Shown here: positions 44,427-55,300 of the stretch, piece after piece | Numbering within the stretch: position 1 is the stretch's first letter | How the letters are laid out: the number at the start of each line of letters is the position of its first letter | Assembly (NCBI GenBank): GCA_947396885.1 | Contig: OX377203.1 | Coordinates: 4,526,001 to 4,590,000, forward strand | Source of the DNA: Heligmosomoides polygyrus polygyrus | Lineage: Eukaryota > Nematoda > Chromadorea > Rhabditida > Heligmosomidae | DNA: 64,000 nucleotides | Reading direction: 5' to 3' | Made by a program: the position numbers and the translations under genes | The notes under the pieces: model-generated | The model's input: the letters and a program-made list of their open reading frames with translations, nothing else | What the model was told of the DNA's origin: nothing | The model's database searches: none

Positions 44427-44817
44427 AGGTCCCCGCAGACTTCTGCGGCGAGCGGCGGACGGCGAAATCGCTGAGCGGCGCCGTGGAGCGGCGCCGCTCA
44501 GCGGCTTGACTCATCATCAGTGGGAGCGATGACGGCGAGGTACTGTACTGTTTCTAGTCGGGACCGACTGGTGCTTAACAATAACGCGCCCCGATGACGA
44601 TCGCGTCCGTCTCCGCTCTGGATCCCGCCGCGAAAGGGCAGAGCGCAGAGCGCAGACAGACAGACGCTGGAGCGGCGCCGCCGGGTGGAATGATTCGAGT
44701 CATTTCCGCCAGCGACGCCGCCGGCCGGCCAGCGGCGCCGCTGGCGGCGACCTCTGCGTCCCTGCCCCATGGTTAAGCATAGGGCAGCGGCGACGCCGCA
44801 AAAGTCTGCGGGGGCCT
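44427..44817. mobile_element. GC-rich PIF-type MITE, complete right copy
   Basis: AGGTCCCCGCAGACTTCTGC and GCAAAAGTCTGCGGGGGCCT inverted, TAA on both sides (44424-44426, 44818-44820). It sits in family N sequence at the same TAA that is occupied by a different element at 41487. Confidence 0.75.
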
Positions 44818-45664
44818 TAAGGCTGCCAAGGCATAATCACCGATTTCGCTTTTTTTTGCATCCCAGATAATCCCTATGGCCGACGGTATGTATGGGTGAT
44901 TAAGGACCATAGCTGAAGTCTGGACGCAATCGGTGACTATGTTCTTACCTGTACCGGCGCAAATAGGGTCCGTGGGGGGGGGGGTCACCACAGCATGGCG
45001 CGGCGGGTCGGCGTAGCGAGTAGCTACATACAGTGCATGTAAATGCATTCTAATCTCTTCGTTTCGATTATAGATCCGCGTCTTATGTGCCTCCTATTTG
45101 GACAAGGGAGGGAACCAAGGGTGCGTCACTTGAGCCACACCCTGGAGTCCCTTCCCCTGCCTAAATCTATGCTCTCCTCTGCTGGTGTGACCTATCGTAA
45201 TCGGCCGACAGTCTTCTGAACCAACTTGATGTTTCTAAAATCAAAGTGAATTACGGATGAAAAAAGTGGATGCCAGATTCGTCATCAGCACCTCAAATAA
45301 CCCCCTGGGCGATGCGAAGAATTTTTTTTTCGACCTCTCCTCGACCCCTCGAGTCGTGAAAGTGCAATAGTGCCGTTGTCAAGTTTTTCTGTGGCACTTC
45401 ATCTTCTCGGTAACTAATCACATACCGAAACACGTGGTTTCGTTCGATAGTGCGTGATCTTCGGTAGGATTCGTGTTCGCGGCCGCTGTGCAGCGTTTTT
45501 CCTCCTGGCAAGCTGATAGTTTCGATCGATCGACTGGCTTTGTTGCGAATGGTATTCACGTCTTGTCGTCGTTCACGACTTCGTGCATCCATGTAGGGCT
45601 CCGCGTATTCTATCAAGGGCGCTCTCACTACTGTCTTTGTGAGCGTTCAACCGACTTCCTCGAT

Positions 45665-46143
45665 AATGTACCATTTTCAAGTCAAATTGCAAACATGTAA
45701 AATCGGACACTCTTCTAAACGAACTTGATGCTTCTGAAATCAAAGTGAACGTCTTCCAAATCGAAACGAGCTCCTTACAGGTTAAACTTACAGGTTGAGA
45801 TGGTTAGAATAATTTCTTGTTCAAGGAAAATTGGGTATAACGTTCTTAGAATTTTTTTGGGTCTGCTACCCAAATGATTTTTATAAAATTTTTATTTTTT
45901 GAAAAAGATCAATAAGTTAAATTCTACGTTAAAACGCAACAAGGCAGCAATCATTTAGTGCATTAAACGCCGAGATTGCGCCAGACACTCAAAAAGCGAT
46001 TTCTAATTGAATTGATAGTGTAAATGGTGCCTACGTGGAACAACTAAGGGAAGATATGTGTGCTCTTTACGACTGTTTTTTATTCTTTATAATTGTTTGA
46101 TGTATCGTTTGTAGGTGTGAAACTATACAAACAGAAATTTTTC
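45665..46143. mobile_element. Family J arm, uninterrupted
   Basis: CCATTTTCAAGTCAAATTGC, then GAGATGGTTAGAATAATTTC, AAGGAAAATTGGGTATAACG and the later TCAAAAAGCGATTTC text. It supplies the empty-site sequence for the Helitron at 28282 and the mariner at 15935. A matching right arm lies at 51555-51766. Confidence 0.55.
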
Positions 46144-46397
46144 GGATCTAAGCTAATCCAGGGGGTACAGAATCAAAAATTATGTAACAAATTAACTTGA
46201 CAATCACAGAGCGGATTGAAGAGATCAGAATAGGCCTAAGCTGACAAATTTCACAAGGAAGAAATTAACATACGGTTTCACAGCGGTTGTAAACAGACAA
46301 AGTTATGCGCCCTCTCACTATGATGAATCCGGGTTATAACATGTCAGGCGGCAGTCAGCACGCAGCACGCGGCTTTATTTGCCTCCTCACTATGCTA

Positions 46398-47669
46398 TTA
46401 GGTTGTAACGAAATAAATGACACTGAACCACTGTAAATTTAAGCAGTTAATATCTCGGCTTGTAGGCAAGTTTGTTCATCGAAATAAAAACCTTCTGATT
46501 CGACACATCTTTGCCAACGTGACACAAGCTTTCTTATCCCAGTAGCATAAAAATCAGAAGTTCTGGAATTGACGAAATCGAAGGCACTTTCGGCATCCTG
46601 TTGGTATTTGAATATTTTCCCTACCAAGAAGTCGCCAAGATGCTTGGTAGTCTGTTGGGGAGAGGTCGGGAGAAAACGGAGGATGTGGTAGAGTTTCAAC
46701 GCTCAGCTCATTCAATTTCTGCAACGTCATTCGTGCTACATGGGGGCGAGCATTGTCGTGCAGAAGGAGAACTCGCCTTCGGTTCACCAAGGCCGGCCGG
46801 ATATCCTTCAACTTTTTCATCATTTCTTCAATTTCAATGCAGTACTTCTCTGCCGTGATGGATTCACCGGGAGGGAGGAAGCTGTGGTGAACAATTCCCA
46901 GCGAACACCACCATACTGTCACCATTACTTTCTTTTGGTGCAATTCCGGCTTCGCAAAAACCTTGGAGTTCTCATCGCTGTCCACCCACTGTGCCGGTCG
47001 TCGCCTGTTGTCGTACATTATCCATTTCTAGTCACAGGTTACGATGCGATCAAGGAATGGGTCCGTTTCGTTCCGTAGAAGCAGTGCGGACGAGATCGCA
47101 TATCGTCGGTTTCTTTGCTCCTCAGACAGCTCGTGAGGCACCCATCTTTCCAGCTTTTTGGTCTTTCCAATTTCCTTCAGATGCCGGGCAGCTGTGTTGT
47201 GACTGACGCCAAGAACCTTCGCTATCTCCCTGATACCTTTGTGTGGGTCCTCCTCTACCACATCTCTCAGCTTGTCCTCATCAACATCACTATGCCTCCC
47301 ACGACCTTCATGTTCTTCCAAGCTCTCATCTCCATTCCGGAACTTCTGATACCAACGATACGCCGTCCGAATTGTGGAACATCCTTGACCGAATGCGGCG
47401 TTGATCTTCTCGTCCGCCTCCTTAGCTGTAGTGCCCAGCTTGAATTCATACAAGTAAATGCCTCGGATTACCCTTTTGTCCATCTGCAAAAAAGTCAATA
47501 AAACTCTAAAGTTTTCCCACTTTTACATAGAAAATTTGGTACACACCGGTAGAGCAAAGTTTGCGCTTCTAAATGATATAACACATGTTACGGTTTGTTC
47601 TTGATCAAACGCGTAAAGACGCGCCAAAAAATGGCGCGAGCCAGTGCCATTTAATTCGTTACAACCTAA
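46398..47669 (-). mobile_element. Bandit-like mariner element, nearly intact
   Basis: The TIRs TTAGGTTGTAACGAAATAAA (left) and its inverse TTTAATTCGTTACAACCTAA (right) are flanked by TA (46396-46397, 47670-47671). At 1,272 bp it has typical mariner length. Only two lesions are seen in the transposase (see that entry), so the insertion is young. Confidence 0.88.
46440..47498 (-). pseudogene. Mariner transposase, D34D, one nonsense and one frameshift
   Basis: The frame opens MDKRVIRGIYLYEFKLGTTA and shows two HTH regions (EADEKINAAFGQGCSTIRTA and GIREIAKVLGVSHNTAARHL) and the GRGRHSD linker. The first catalytic D is in VTCD, where the following Glu codon is TAG (about 47025). KWIMYDNRRRPAQWVD follows, then LLHDNARPHVARM, then HPPFSPDLSPTDY with exactly 34 residues between the last two aspartates. 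A small deletion after DY shifts the frame to KHLGDFLVGKIF, and the C-terminus reads RWQRCVESEGFYFDE. All three catalytic aspartates survive. Dead but recent. Hookworms are known to carry a mariner called bandit; the match to it is from memory. Confidence 0.85.
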
Positions 47670-47912
47670 TAGATCCGTGTTATGACATGTCAGGCGGCGG
47701 TCAGCTGTGTTCGAATCCCAAAACGTCTTTAGAACAGGGGTTATTCGTTTGTCTTTTGCTCGCTTGTTCGTTTCGCTCTTTGCTTTTAGGTCCGATTCTG
47801 TTCTCTTCAATCCGCTCTGTGACTGCCAAGTCAATTCGTCACATAATTTTTAATTCTGTGCTCCCCGGACTAGGACAGATTCAATTTTGCTATCAGTGGA
47901 ATAAAAATCGCG

Positions 47913-48526
47913 ACATCTCACCAGGAAACTATCTCAACGATAGGTCGGAACGGCCGAAGTGTTGTACATAGGCACAATCGCCTCTCTCTGGGAAACAACG
48001 AAATGCAAATATCTCGACCACAATACAACTCTGCGCAGAGTTAGGGACGACGGAAGTAGGGCCGTTGGCGGCGTCAGCCCTCTGCCTGAAGGCGGAGGGC
48101 GGGCTCAAGTTTCTGGAAACAGTGATGACGAACGAGCGATGGTGGCGCGGTGGGTAGAGGGGCGGCATAATTCCCACAATCGCTGTTTCCAGCCAACTTG
48201 AGTTCTCCCTCCGCGAGCAGGCATAGGGCTAGGGCCGCCAACGGCCCAACTTCTGTTGTCTCTAAGGCCCCATTTATACTTCGTCGCGGCGCGATGCGAC
48301 GCCACGTATAGTGGCCATATTGATTGTGCGACGCGATCGATCAATTTGGCAACATTGTGTGGCCATCGCGTCGCGGCGCGACGAAGTATAAACGGGGCCT
48401 AACTCTGCGCAGTGTTGTATTGGGGTCGAGATATTTGCATTTTGCTGTTTCCCAGAGAGAGGCGATTCTGCTCATATACAATACTTGGGCAGTTCCGCCC
48501 TACCGTTGAGATAGTTTCCTGGTTAG
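47913..48526. mobile_element. Foldback family K with PIF-type MITE
   Basis: Ends GAAACTATCTCAACGATAGG and CTACCGTTGAGATAGTTTC. The arms share GCCTCTCTCTGGGAAACAAC and ACTCTGCGCAGAGTTAG with the larger copy at 52793-53957. A family A MITE lies at 48270-48399. Confidence 0.65.
48270..48399. mobile_element. PIF/Harbinger-type MITE (family A)
   Basis: GGCCCCATTTATACTTCGTC and CGAAGTATAAACGGGGCC, TAA on both sides, in the right part of foldback K at CTCTAA/CCTAACTC. Confidence 0.72.
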
Positions 48527-48569
48527 ATGAAGATTGTTATATATGGCGCATTCTCTTCTTTTTTTCATG

Positions 48570-49325
48570 AAAAAATGGCTGCCTTCCTATTTTTTAAAAG
48601 AAGCTTTAAACCATGTCCCAAGTGTGATTCTCCTTGGCATAGCGCTTGTTAAGATGTATAGTGGTGTTTAGCACTGGCCAAGATTGTTATACACCTTTAT
48701 TTCGGCTCACGGTTCGACGCTGTCGCTTTCTTCAGAGCATGGAAATATCGATTCACATTCAAGAAACTACCCCCCCCCCCAAACATCATTTCATTTTGCA
48801 GAGTATATATGCAGAAAGCGAAAGAATCTAAGGCGGCTTCTCAATCAAGCCATGAAATGGATGACCTGCAGAGAGTCGTCCACCAGCAACCGCCGCTGGA
48901 TGTGAGAGAGTGAAAAGCCAACTGTTGGAATCACTATATCTGGATCGTAATCGGATGAACAGTGCTTCCAAGAGTTGGCTTTTCACTCTCTCACATCCAA
49001 CAGCGGTTGCTGATGGACGACTCTCTGCTGGTCATCCATCTCACGGCTCGAGGAGCCGTCTTAGATTCGTTCGCTTTCTGGATATACTCTGCAAAATGAA
49101 ACGACGTTTAGAGAGGGATAGCTTCTTAAATGTGAATCGATATTTCTAGGCTCTGAAGAAGGCGACAGCGTCAAACGTGAGCCGGAATAAGGGTGTACAA
49201 CAATCTTGGACAATGGTAAACACTATCATACATCCTTACAAGCACTGTGCCAAGATTCGTTGAGAGTCGCACTTGGAACAGGGTGTAAAGCGTCTTTTAA
49301 AAAATAGGAAAGCGGCCATTTTTTT
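48570..49325. mobile_element. Foldback family L
   Basis: The arms share AAAATGGCTGCCTTCCTATT, TTCACTCTCTCACATCCA, GAATCGATATTTC and GTATAACAATCTTGG-like words in inverse order. The loop is near 48930. A half copy with a MITE insertion is at 51200-51500. Confidence 0.65.
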
Positions 49326-49435
49326 AATGATAAAATAAGAAACTGCTCCATGCTTTCGTCTAAAGGTACGACGTAGCGATTTTCATTCAACTGGTAGCAA
49401 GATGGGGTCGTTTTTGGACGACTCTCTGCTCTGAG

Positions 49436-49712
49436 GGCCTGTTCATATTTCGTGACAAGAGCGACTCGTCGTCCGTGCAAAACATGCAAATCGATTAAAA
49501 CCGAGCGATCGGCGCCGAAATCTGTTCATACTTGAGCGACGGCGCTGTCCCTCCAATCGCTCTTGTCGCTCTTGTCGCCTGTTCATACTTCGCGTCAGCG
49601 ACAAGAGTGACTTGGCGACAGACGGAGTGTGGAGTACGTAATTACACCGCATTAGTGCAGGAAGGCACACTAGTGCTAGAAGGAAACGATTCCTATTCTG
49701 TCATTGTTTCGG
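49436..49712. mobile_element. Family G MITE
   Basis: GGGCCTGTTCATATTTCGTG, the box GTGCAAAACATGCAAATCGA, AAAACCGAGCG, and the tail GTGGAGTACGTAATTACACC with GCACTAGTGC as at 164-411. Confidence 0.55.
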
Positions 49713-49846
49713 ACCAAGGTAAGAAATGCTTTTATGTTACTTTTGAGTGCCAGATTGTTGATGTAGGTAATATGACTGTTTACTTGTGTTTATGTTGGCT
49801 GTAGCGGGGTTGGAAATGGTTACAGGGCAAAGGATAACCATGACTC

Positions 49847-49990
49847 ATGTTTTCGCCGATTCGTCGCGCCGTCTGCGCTCTCCGTACTAGAGATTCTCCT
49901 CGCATAGCCCCTACGTCTCTTCTTGCCTGTGCTAGAGTGCAGACAGCGGAGCACGTCGGTGCTAGAGCACCCTATTGGGACCGCGGTTGG
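49847..49990 (+). CDS. Candidate first exon, small mitochondrial protein
   Basis: 48 codons from ATG to a strong TGG/GTGAGT donor: MFSPIRRAVCALRTRDSPRI, APTSLLACARVQTAEHVGAR, APYWDRGW. The Arg/Ser-rich, acid-poor start resembles a mitochondrial presequence. A candidate second exon in phase begins at 50145 (after CATTTAG) with TTRMAITWERCLFRLLGLGG, which contains a hydrophobic segment. I do not recognise the family. It sits between two arms of a repeat, so a TE origin is possible. Confidence 0.33.
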
Positions 49991-50984
49991 GTGAGTCGAC
50001 CAGTGCACTTCATTAGCACTCATTTCTCAAAAGAGGAGTGTCTGCTGGAGGAGTTGGCATATCAGCGACATCGACGAGCTCAGATTTCGACCTTTTCTGC
50101 CACAGGTTGGGTGGAAAATATCGCGTAGAGACAATGACATTTAGTCAACAACAAGAATGGCCATTACGTGGGAGCGATGCCTCTTCCGTTTATTGGGCTT
50201 GGGAGGTGCCGTGTTCTGGGTTGAACACAACAGTGTTTATGGCCACATGTGGAGTTCTGCGCAACTAGAAGCTTTGCTATATTGCTTGCTCTACGTGCAT
50301 GATTGGAATTTTTTGTCGTTATTCCACGACACATGGCTTCAAGAAGGTTCACGCTTCAAAGATCAACTAACACAGAGTGCGTCTTCAGTGTCAGTTTTTG
50401 ACTTGAGGGTGAGGAACTGTTTTCCCTTGCGAAACGGTGAGTGGTCGTGCCTTTCCCGCTCCTTGTCAAGTGAATTCCTTTTATCAGTCGAAGGAGCAGG
50501 GACTCCAACGCAACCCACTGTGGCAGGCTATACATAAGACTAGAGAAAATGAGAGGTTCTAAAGACACTGAAGTGTGTCTCACTAATATACCTCCACTAT
50601 TGATCTGTCCATAAGCACTAATGCTTTGCTGGAGGGAGACGGACAATAAGAAGGTCTGAGGATGGACCGCTTCTACGCCCTCATTTCTTGGAATCATCAT
50701 ATTTATTCCCGTAGAAAGTAGCGGTTTCTGTGCATCTTGATTCTGACCTGCAGGAAGTCCTTCTCTTTTGACCATGGCCTTCTTGAAATTCAGTATCCAT
50801 CTACAGCAAGTTTCCGCAACAATCGGCGAGCCCTGGAGACGCAGACGACGCGCGTGCTCTCTCATTCGGGCGCTGAGTCAGCTCGCGCGCTCGTAGCGCA
50901 GCAGGAGTGTCTCTTTCTCTGCACTCTCGCCATCCCGCTACTTTGGTTGACCTTTGCCCGTAGACGGTTGGAAATTACACAATG

Positions 50985-51153
50985 GTGCAATTACGTACAC
51001 CACACTACGTCCGTCGCCGCAGTCGCACTTGTCGCTCCAGTCGCCCTTGGCGCCCTTGTCCATTCTTACTTTTCGCGCGCTGCTGTCGCTTCTGTCGCTG
51101 CGCGCCCGTCGTCGCTCTTGTTGCTGTTGTCGCGAAGTATGAACAGGGCCTAA
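50985..51153. mobile_element. Family G MITE, right-hand portion
   Basis: Starts with TGCAATTACGTACACCACAC, contains GTCGCTCCAGTCGCCCTTGG and ends GCGAAGTATGAACAGGGCC before TAA. Confidence 0.5.
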
Positions 51154-51253
51154 GGCCATCCATTTCATAGCTTGGCGTGCCGTGTTAGGTTGTTTCGCTT
51201 TTTGGTTATACTCTGCTAAAGTAAATGGCGTTGGATGGGGTAGCTTCTTAAGG

Positions 51254-51384
51254 CCCGTTTAGGCTTCGACGCCGAGCGACGCAACGCCACGTATAGTGGC
51301 CATATTGATTGAGCAACACGATCGATTAATTTGGCTTCTTTATATGCCGTCGCATCGCTCGGCGTCGGAAGTATAAACAGGGCC
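51254..51384. mobile_element. PIF/Harbinger-type MITE in a family L half copy
   Basis: GGCCCGTTTAGGCTTCGACG and GAAGTATAAACAGGGCC with TAA on both sides, splitting the family L text GTAGCTTCTTAA / ATGCTGTAATTCG. Confidence 0.7.
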
Positions 51385-51554
51385 TAAATGCTGTAATTCG
51401 ATTTTTCGAGGCTCTGAGGAAGGCGACAACGTCGAAGCTTAAACCGTAATAAAGGTGTATAACAATCTTGGTCAAAGGTAAGCACTGTCATGCATCTGTA
51501 CAAGCTTTGAACCACAATTTTTTCCTCAAAGAATGAGAATTTTGTGAAATGTCG

Positions 51555-51766
51555 GACAGTGTCTTCACTTAATGGGTAGGTGAATTAAAACTTCAAGGAA
51601 AGTAATACCAAAAATTTCCTTGATCAAAGGTTATTTTAACCTTTCTGGAGAGTCTCTAGTTTAATGTTGAAGGAGCTTCTTTCAGATGGTAAGAGTTCTT
51701 TTTGATTTCAAAGGTCTTAGGCTAGCTTAGAAGAGTGTCCAAGTTGACGTGAAAATTGTAGATGAA
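51555..51766. mobile_element. Family J right arm
   Basis: GGAGAGTCTCTAGTTTAATG, TTTTGATTTCAAAGGTCTTA and GTCCAAGTTGACGTGAAAAT mark the arm. It may pair with 45665-46143 as one 6-kb invaded element or belong to a separate copy. Confidence 0.5.
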
Positions 51767-52248
51767 CCGCCGTTTCTTGCCCTTTAGGCCGATGTACTCC
51801 ACATGCAACCTGGGGTTAGATTATTCAGTCAGTCACGGTGTAAAGGTACGAAAATTCTCTTGGGTATGCGCGGATACCTACGAGGAACGTCTAGTATCCT
51901 TCACCTAGCGATCTTTCGGCGAATGGGAAGGTAATGTATGCGATGAAGTCTGTTTATCCGCATACCTCTTGGTTTGAATTCAGCTTCAGCTCACGTTTTT
52001 CCTGTTTTTTCTTGCGGTTTTCCGATTATCTGGGATTCCGGCGCTTATCACCCGTTGCTAACCAACCTTATCGTGCTAAGCTCGCAATTCTAGCTTGTGC
52101 TCGTTCATGAGAAGGTGAGCTTGTTGTCGGAATGGGAGCCTTGTGTGCCGATGTGTTCTCTCTTTCACCGTTTTGTGCGCATAATGTACTGTTTGCAGTG
52201 ATGCCGTGGTGTTAAGTCTTCAACTACCCTGCTGATCGATTAACAAGC

Positions 52249-52258
52249 TTTTCAGGAG
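52249..52258 (+). promoter_or_regulatory. Probable spliced-leader acceptor of SUCLG1
   Basis: CTTTTCAG ends at 52255, only three bases before the ATG at 52259. A perfect nematode 3' splice consensus so close to the start, with no upstream donor exon recognised, is what SL1 trans-splicing looks like. A short 5' UTR intron is the alternative. Confidence 0.55.
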
Positions 52259-52375
52259 ATGTCGTTACCAACATTATCGCTAGCGAAGGTGGTACGACCA
52301 ATGATAACTAGGACTATGTACACTCAAACAAGAAAGAACCTAATGATTAACAGGGAAACGAAAGTCATTATTCAG
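52259..52375 (+). CDS. SUCLG1: SUCLG1 exon 1 (targeting peptide)
   Basis: 39 codons from ATG to a CAG/GTATGT donor: [20 protein letters not shown], then [19 protein letters not shown]. The first 25 residues lack acidic residues and carry several basic ones, as expected for mitochondrial import. NRETKVIIQ lines up with the start of the mature ligase before GFTGKQ. Confidence 0.88.
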
Positions 52376-55300
52376 GTATGTTCATGATTTCGGCGTAGTA
52401 CGGGTTGGGGGGGGGGTGGACTGGGGTTTTGGGGTTGGTGGAAGCTAGGGTTCCTGCAGTGACCTGAAATGTTGCTTTGTCATTACTTTGTGTTTCCTTA
52501 GCTATGCCTCTTAGACCCTGCGACAGTAGGAGGGTGGGAGAAGGCTGGTTGGTAGGACCTAAAGGAGACCTGCTATATCTTCCACGAATTTTTTGTGTCC
52601 CCATAAGACACGCTAGCAGCGGCTGTAGGTGAGGTGTATTGAAAATGGATTATGTGGGTAGCTTTGAGGGCAACGCAGCGCTCTTAAATTCTCGTCTATT
52701 CTCTAACTTAGTGGTCTTGCTATTATAATTCACCTGTGCAAAGTTCTTCATATGTCACCCTTTCGACTAGGACGTGCCGTATTATGATTGTTTTACCAGG
52801 ATACTATTTCAACGTAGGTCAGAACGGCGCAAGTGTCGTATATAGGCAGAACCGCCTCTCTCTGGGTAGTAACATGCTGCAGGTATCTCGACCTCAATAC
52901 AACTCTGCAGAGTTAGGGGCGACGGAAGTCGCGTGTTGGCGCCCTGTTGATTCACGTGCTCCACAGCTGACGGGCGCGCGCGGGATGAGGGCTTGTATCA
53001 CGACTCAGCACAGTGCACAGGTGGCGTAGTAGGGAAGCGCTCGGGCTCGTGAGCGAGGGTCGGTGGTTTGGATCCCGCAGTCTGCACTCGTTTTGCGCTT
53101 TTGCAAAATCCATGTTTATTATATAGGTAGTCCACCCAGGGGTGCTATAGTGTGTTATAGAGCATGTTTACATGTAACATATGTTTCAAACTACAGATTA
53201 GCTAAAATGTTCACTTCTGTGTGTCACTTATTTTAAGCCTATTTTGTGTGATGCTGTAGTTATGTAACGATGGATATTTTGTGGCACTAGTTAAAAGTTC
53301 TGACTTCATCGACAAGGCTTCTGTTAAATTTTTTTTTCGCTGAAACTTTGTCTAGGGGGTTATTTGCGGTGCTGATCACGAATCTGACATCCGTTTTTCA
53401 CGATTCGGTCTCTTCTTGCCATCACCGGCAGAAATTTAAGAATGTAATGCTGTGCCTCCTTGTATCTATATTATCCAGCCGAATCGTGAAAAACGGATGT
53501 CAGATTCGTGATCAGCACCCCAAATAATCCCCCTAGACAAAGTTTCAGCGAAATCGGTGACCCTGCCTGGACCACCCTTGCTAACGGTTATATGTAAACA
53601 TGCTCTATAACACATTATAATATCCCTAGGTGGATTACCTATATGATAAACATGGATTTTGCAAAAGTGCAAAACAAACGCAGTCTGCGGGATCCAAACC
53701 TCCGACCCTCGCTCACGAGCCCGAGCGCTTCCCTACTACGCCACCTGCGCACTGCGATGAGACGTGATACAAGCCCTCATCCCGCGCGCGCCCGTCAGCT
53801 GTGGAGCACGTGAATCAACAGGGCACCAACACTCGACTTCCGTCGACCCTAACTCTGCGCAGAGTTGTATTGGGGTCGAGATATCTGCAGCTTGTTACCA
53901 CCCAAAGATACAACACTTGCGCCGTTCCGACCTACCGTTGAGATAGTATCCTGGTTAGAACTGAAGAATTCTTAAGGTTCGAAACATTTTCAATGAAATT
54001 TAACTATTTCGTTCTTCACTATTGGAAAAGCTTTTCGGATCTATTCTAGTTGGGGGGCGGGGAGCACATAACTAAAAACCATGCAACAAATTGGCTAGGG
54101 ATTCACGGTGCGGGTTCTAGAGGGCAAAACAGGCCCAAGCTGACAAAATTTGCAAAAAGTACAGAAAAAACAGAAAATTCACTACGTTTGTGAAGCGATG
54201 TGCGCCCCTTATCGTGGTGTATTCGGGTTATAAGATGTCAGGCGGCGGTCAATATGCCGCAAGCTACTTTATGTGCCTCCCTCACATGACATATCCCGGC
54301 TATGTGCCCTCACCGACTAGGATAGATCCTGTTTTTCAAATGAGAGGCTTTGCTCCAACATGCCATTTCGCGCGTTGTGAACTTGCTAGCTTTATTTTTG
54401 CTTTAGTAACAAGGTATCGGTACTAATTGGCTGCGGGCACCACCTACTCTTTCACAGAGCTGGTAGTAGTGTAGTCGGAAGAGGTGCCAGCTGCCGCGTG
54501 CACCCGATTCCAAATCCTTTGTTCGAATTTCGCGTCCAGGTCGACCAAGCCTTCCATCCCTCTGGGGTCAGGGGATTGGTGCCGATCTTGTCTGGAAGGG
54601 ATAAAGCTGCTTGTACATCGGTTGACTACTGCGATGGGGGTTAGGAGGGAGTGCCTCTCCCCTTCCTAATTCGCTTAGGGCCGCCATGATAAGCACAAAA
54701 ATCAGAAAGAAACTACAGAAGATTGTCCTGGTAAGATTTAACAATGATGCTACTTCAACAGTGTACAAACAACGGCTACAGCAAGGAGTCTTGCAAATCG
54801 TTTCGACTACCACTTCGAGGTATTTTGTGTTGCCAGAACGGTTCTAGTTGATGTGGAAGAGGAACAACCTCAATGGATTTACTGAGCGCTACCTCTTTCC
54901 TTTTGATTTGAGGGGTTTGATAATCATTCACTTTTTAATTCATTTGTAACGGTTTCACAGGCATAGGGTTGGTGCCTTTAAACTAGATTTGTGATCACTA
55001 CTCGTTTCAAGATCAGCCACACCATACAGTTACTTCCCTTGGCACGGTGTTAAAATGGCGCTCAGTAAATCCATTGAGGTTGGTACTCTTTCACATCAAC
55101 TAAAAATCGGAACCGTTCTTCTTCCTGTTATTATTCTTCCTATTCTTCTTCAGCGTTTGTCCTGCTTCGTGGCGGGGTCCGCTATTCTGGTGTCATGACC
55201 CCACCTTTCCCGATCCAGCGCTAGATCAGTGTGGACACCAGCTACTTTCAAGTCCATGTGTAACGTATCAGCCCAGCGCTGCTTCGGGCGCCCTCTAGGC

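Larger units (their letters stand above)
46144..47882. mobile_element. Family C element carrying a mariner
   Basis: GGATCTAAGCTAATCCAGGG at the left, GGACTAGGACAGATT at the right. Inside both ends are the inverted words AAAAATTATGTAACAAATTA and TCACAGAGCGGATTGAAGAG. The mariner at 46398-47669 splits it. Confidence 0.7.

Noticed and set aside
43767..44770. 155- and 90-codon frames in the GC-rich inverted repeat
   Set aside because: The same peptide words appear in mirror image in both arms, and the GC bias removes stop codons; no splice sites or recognised domain.
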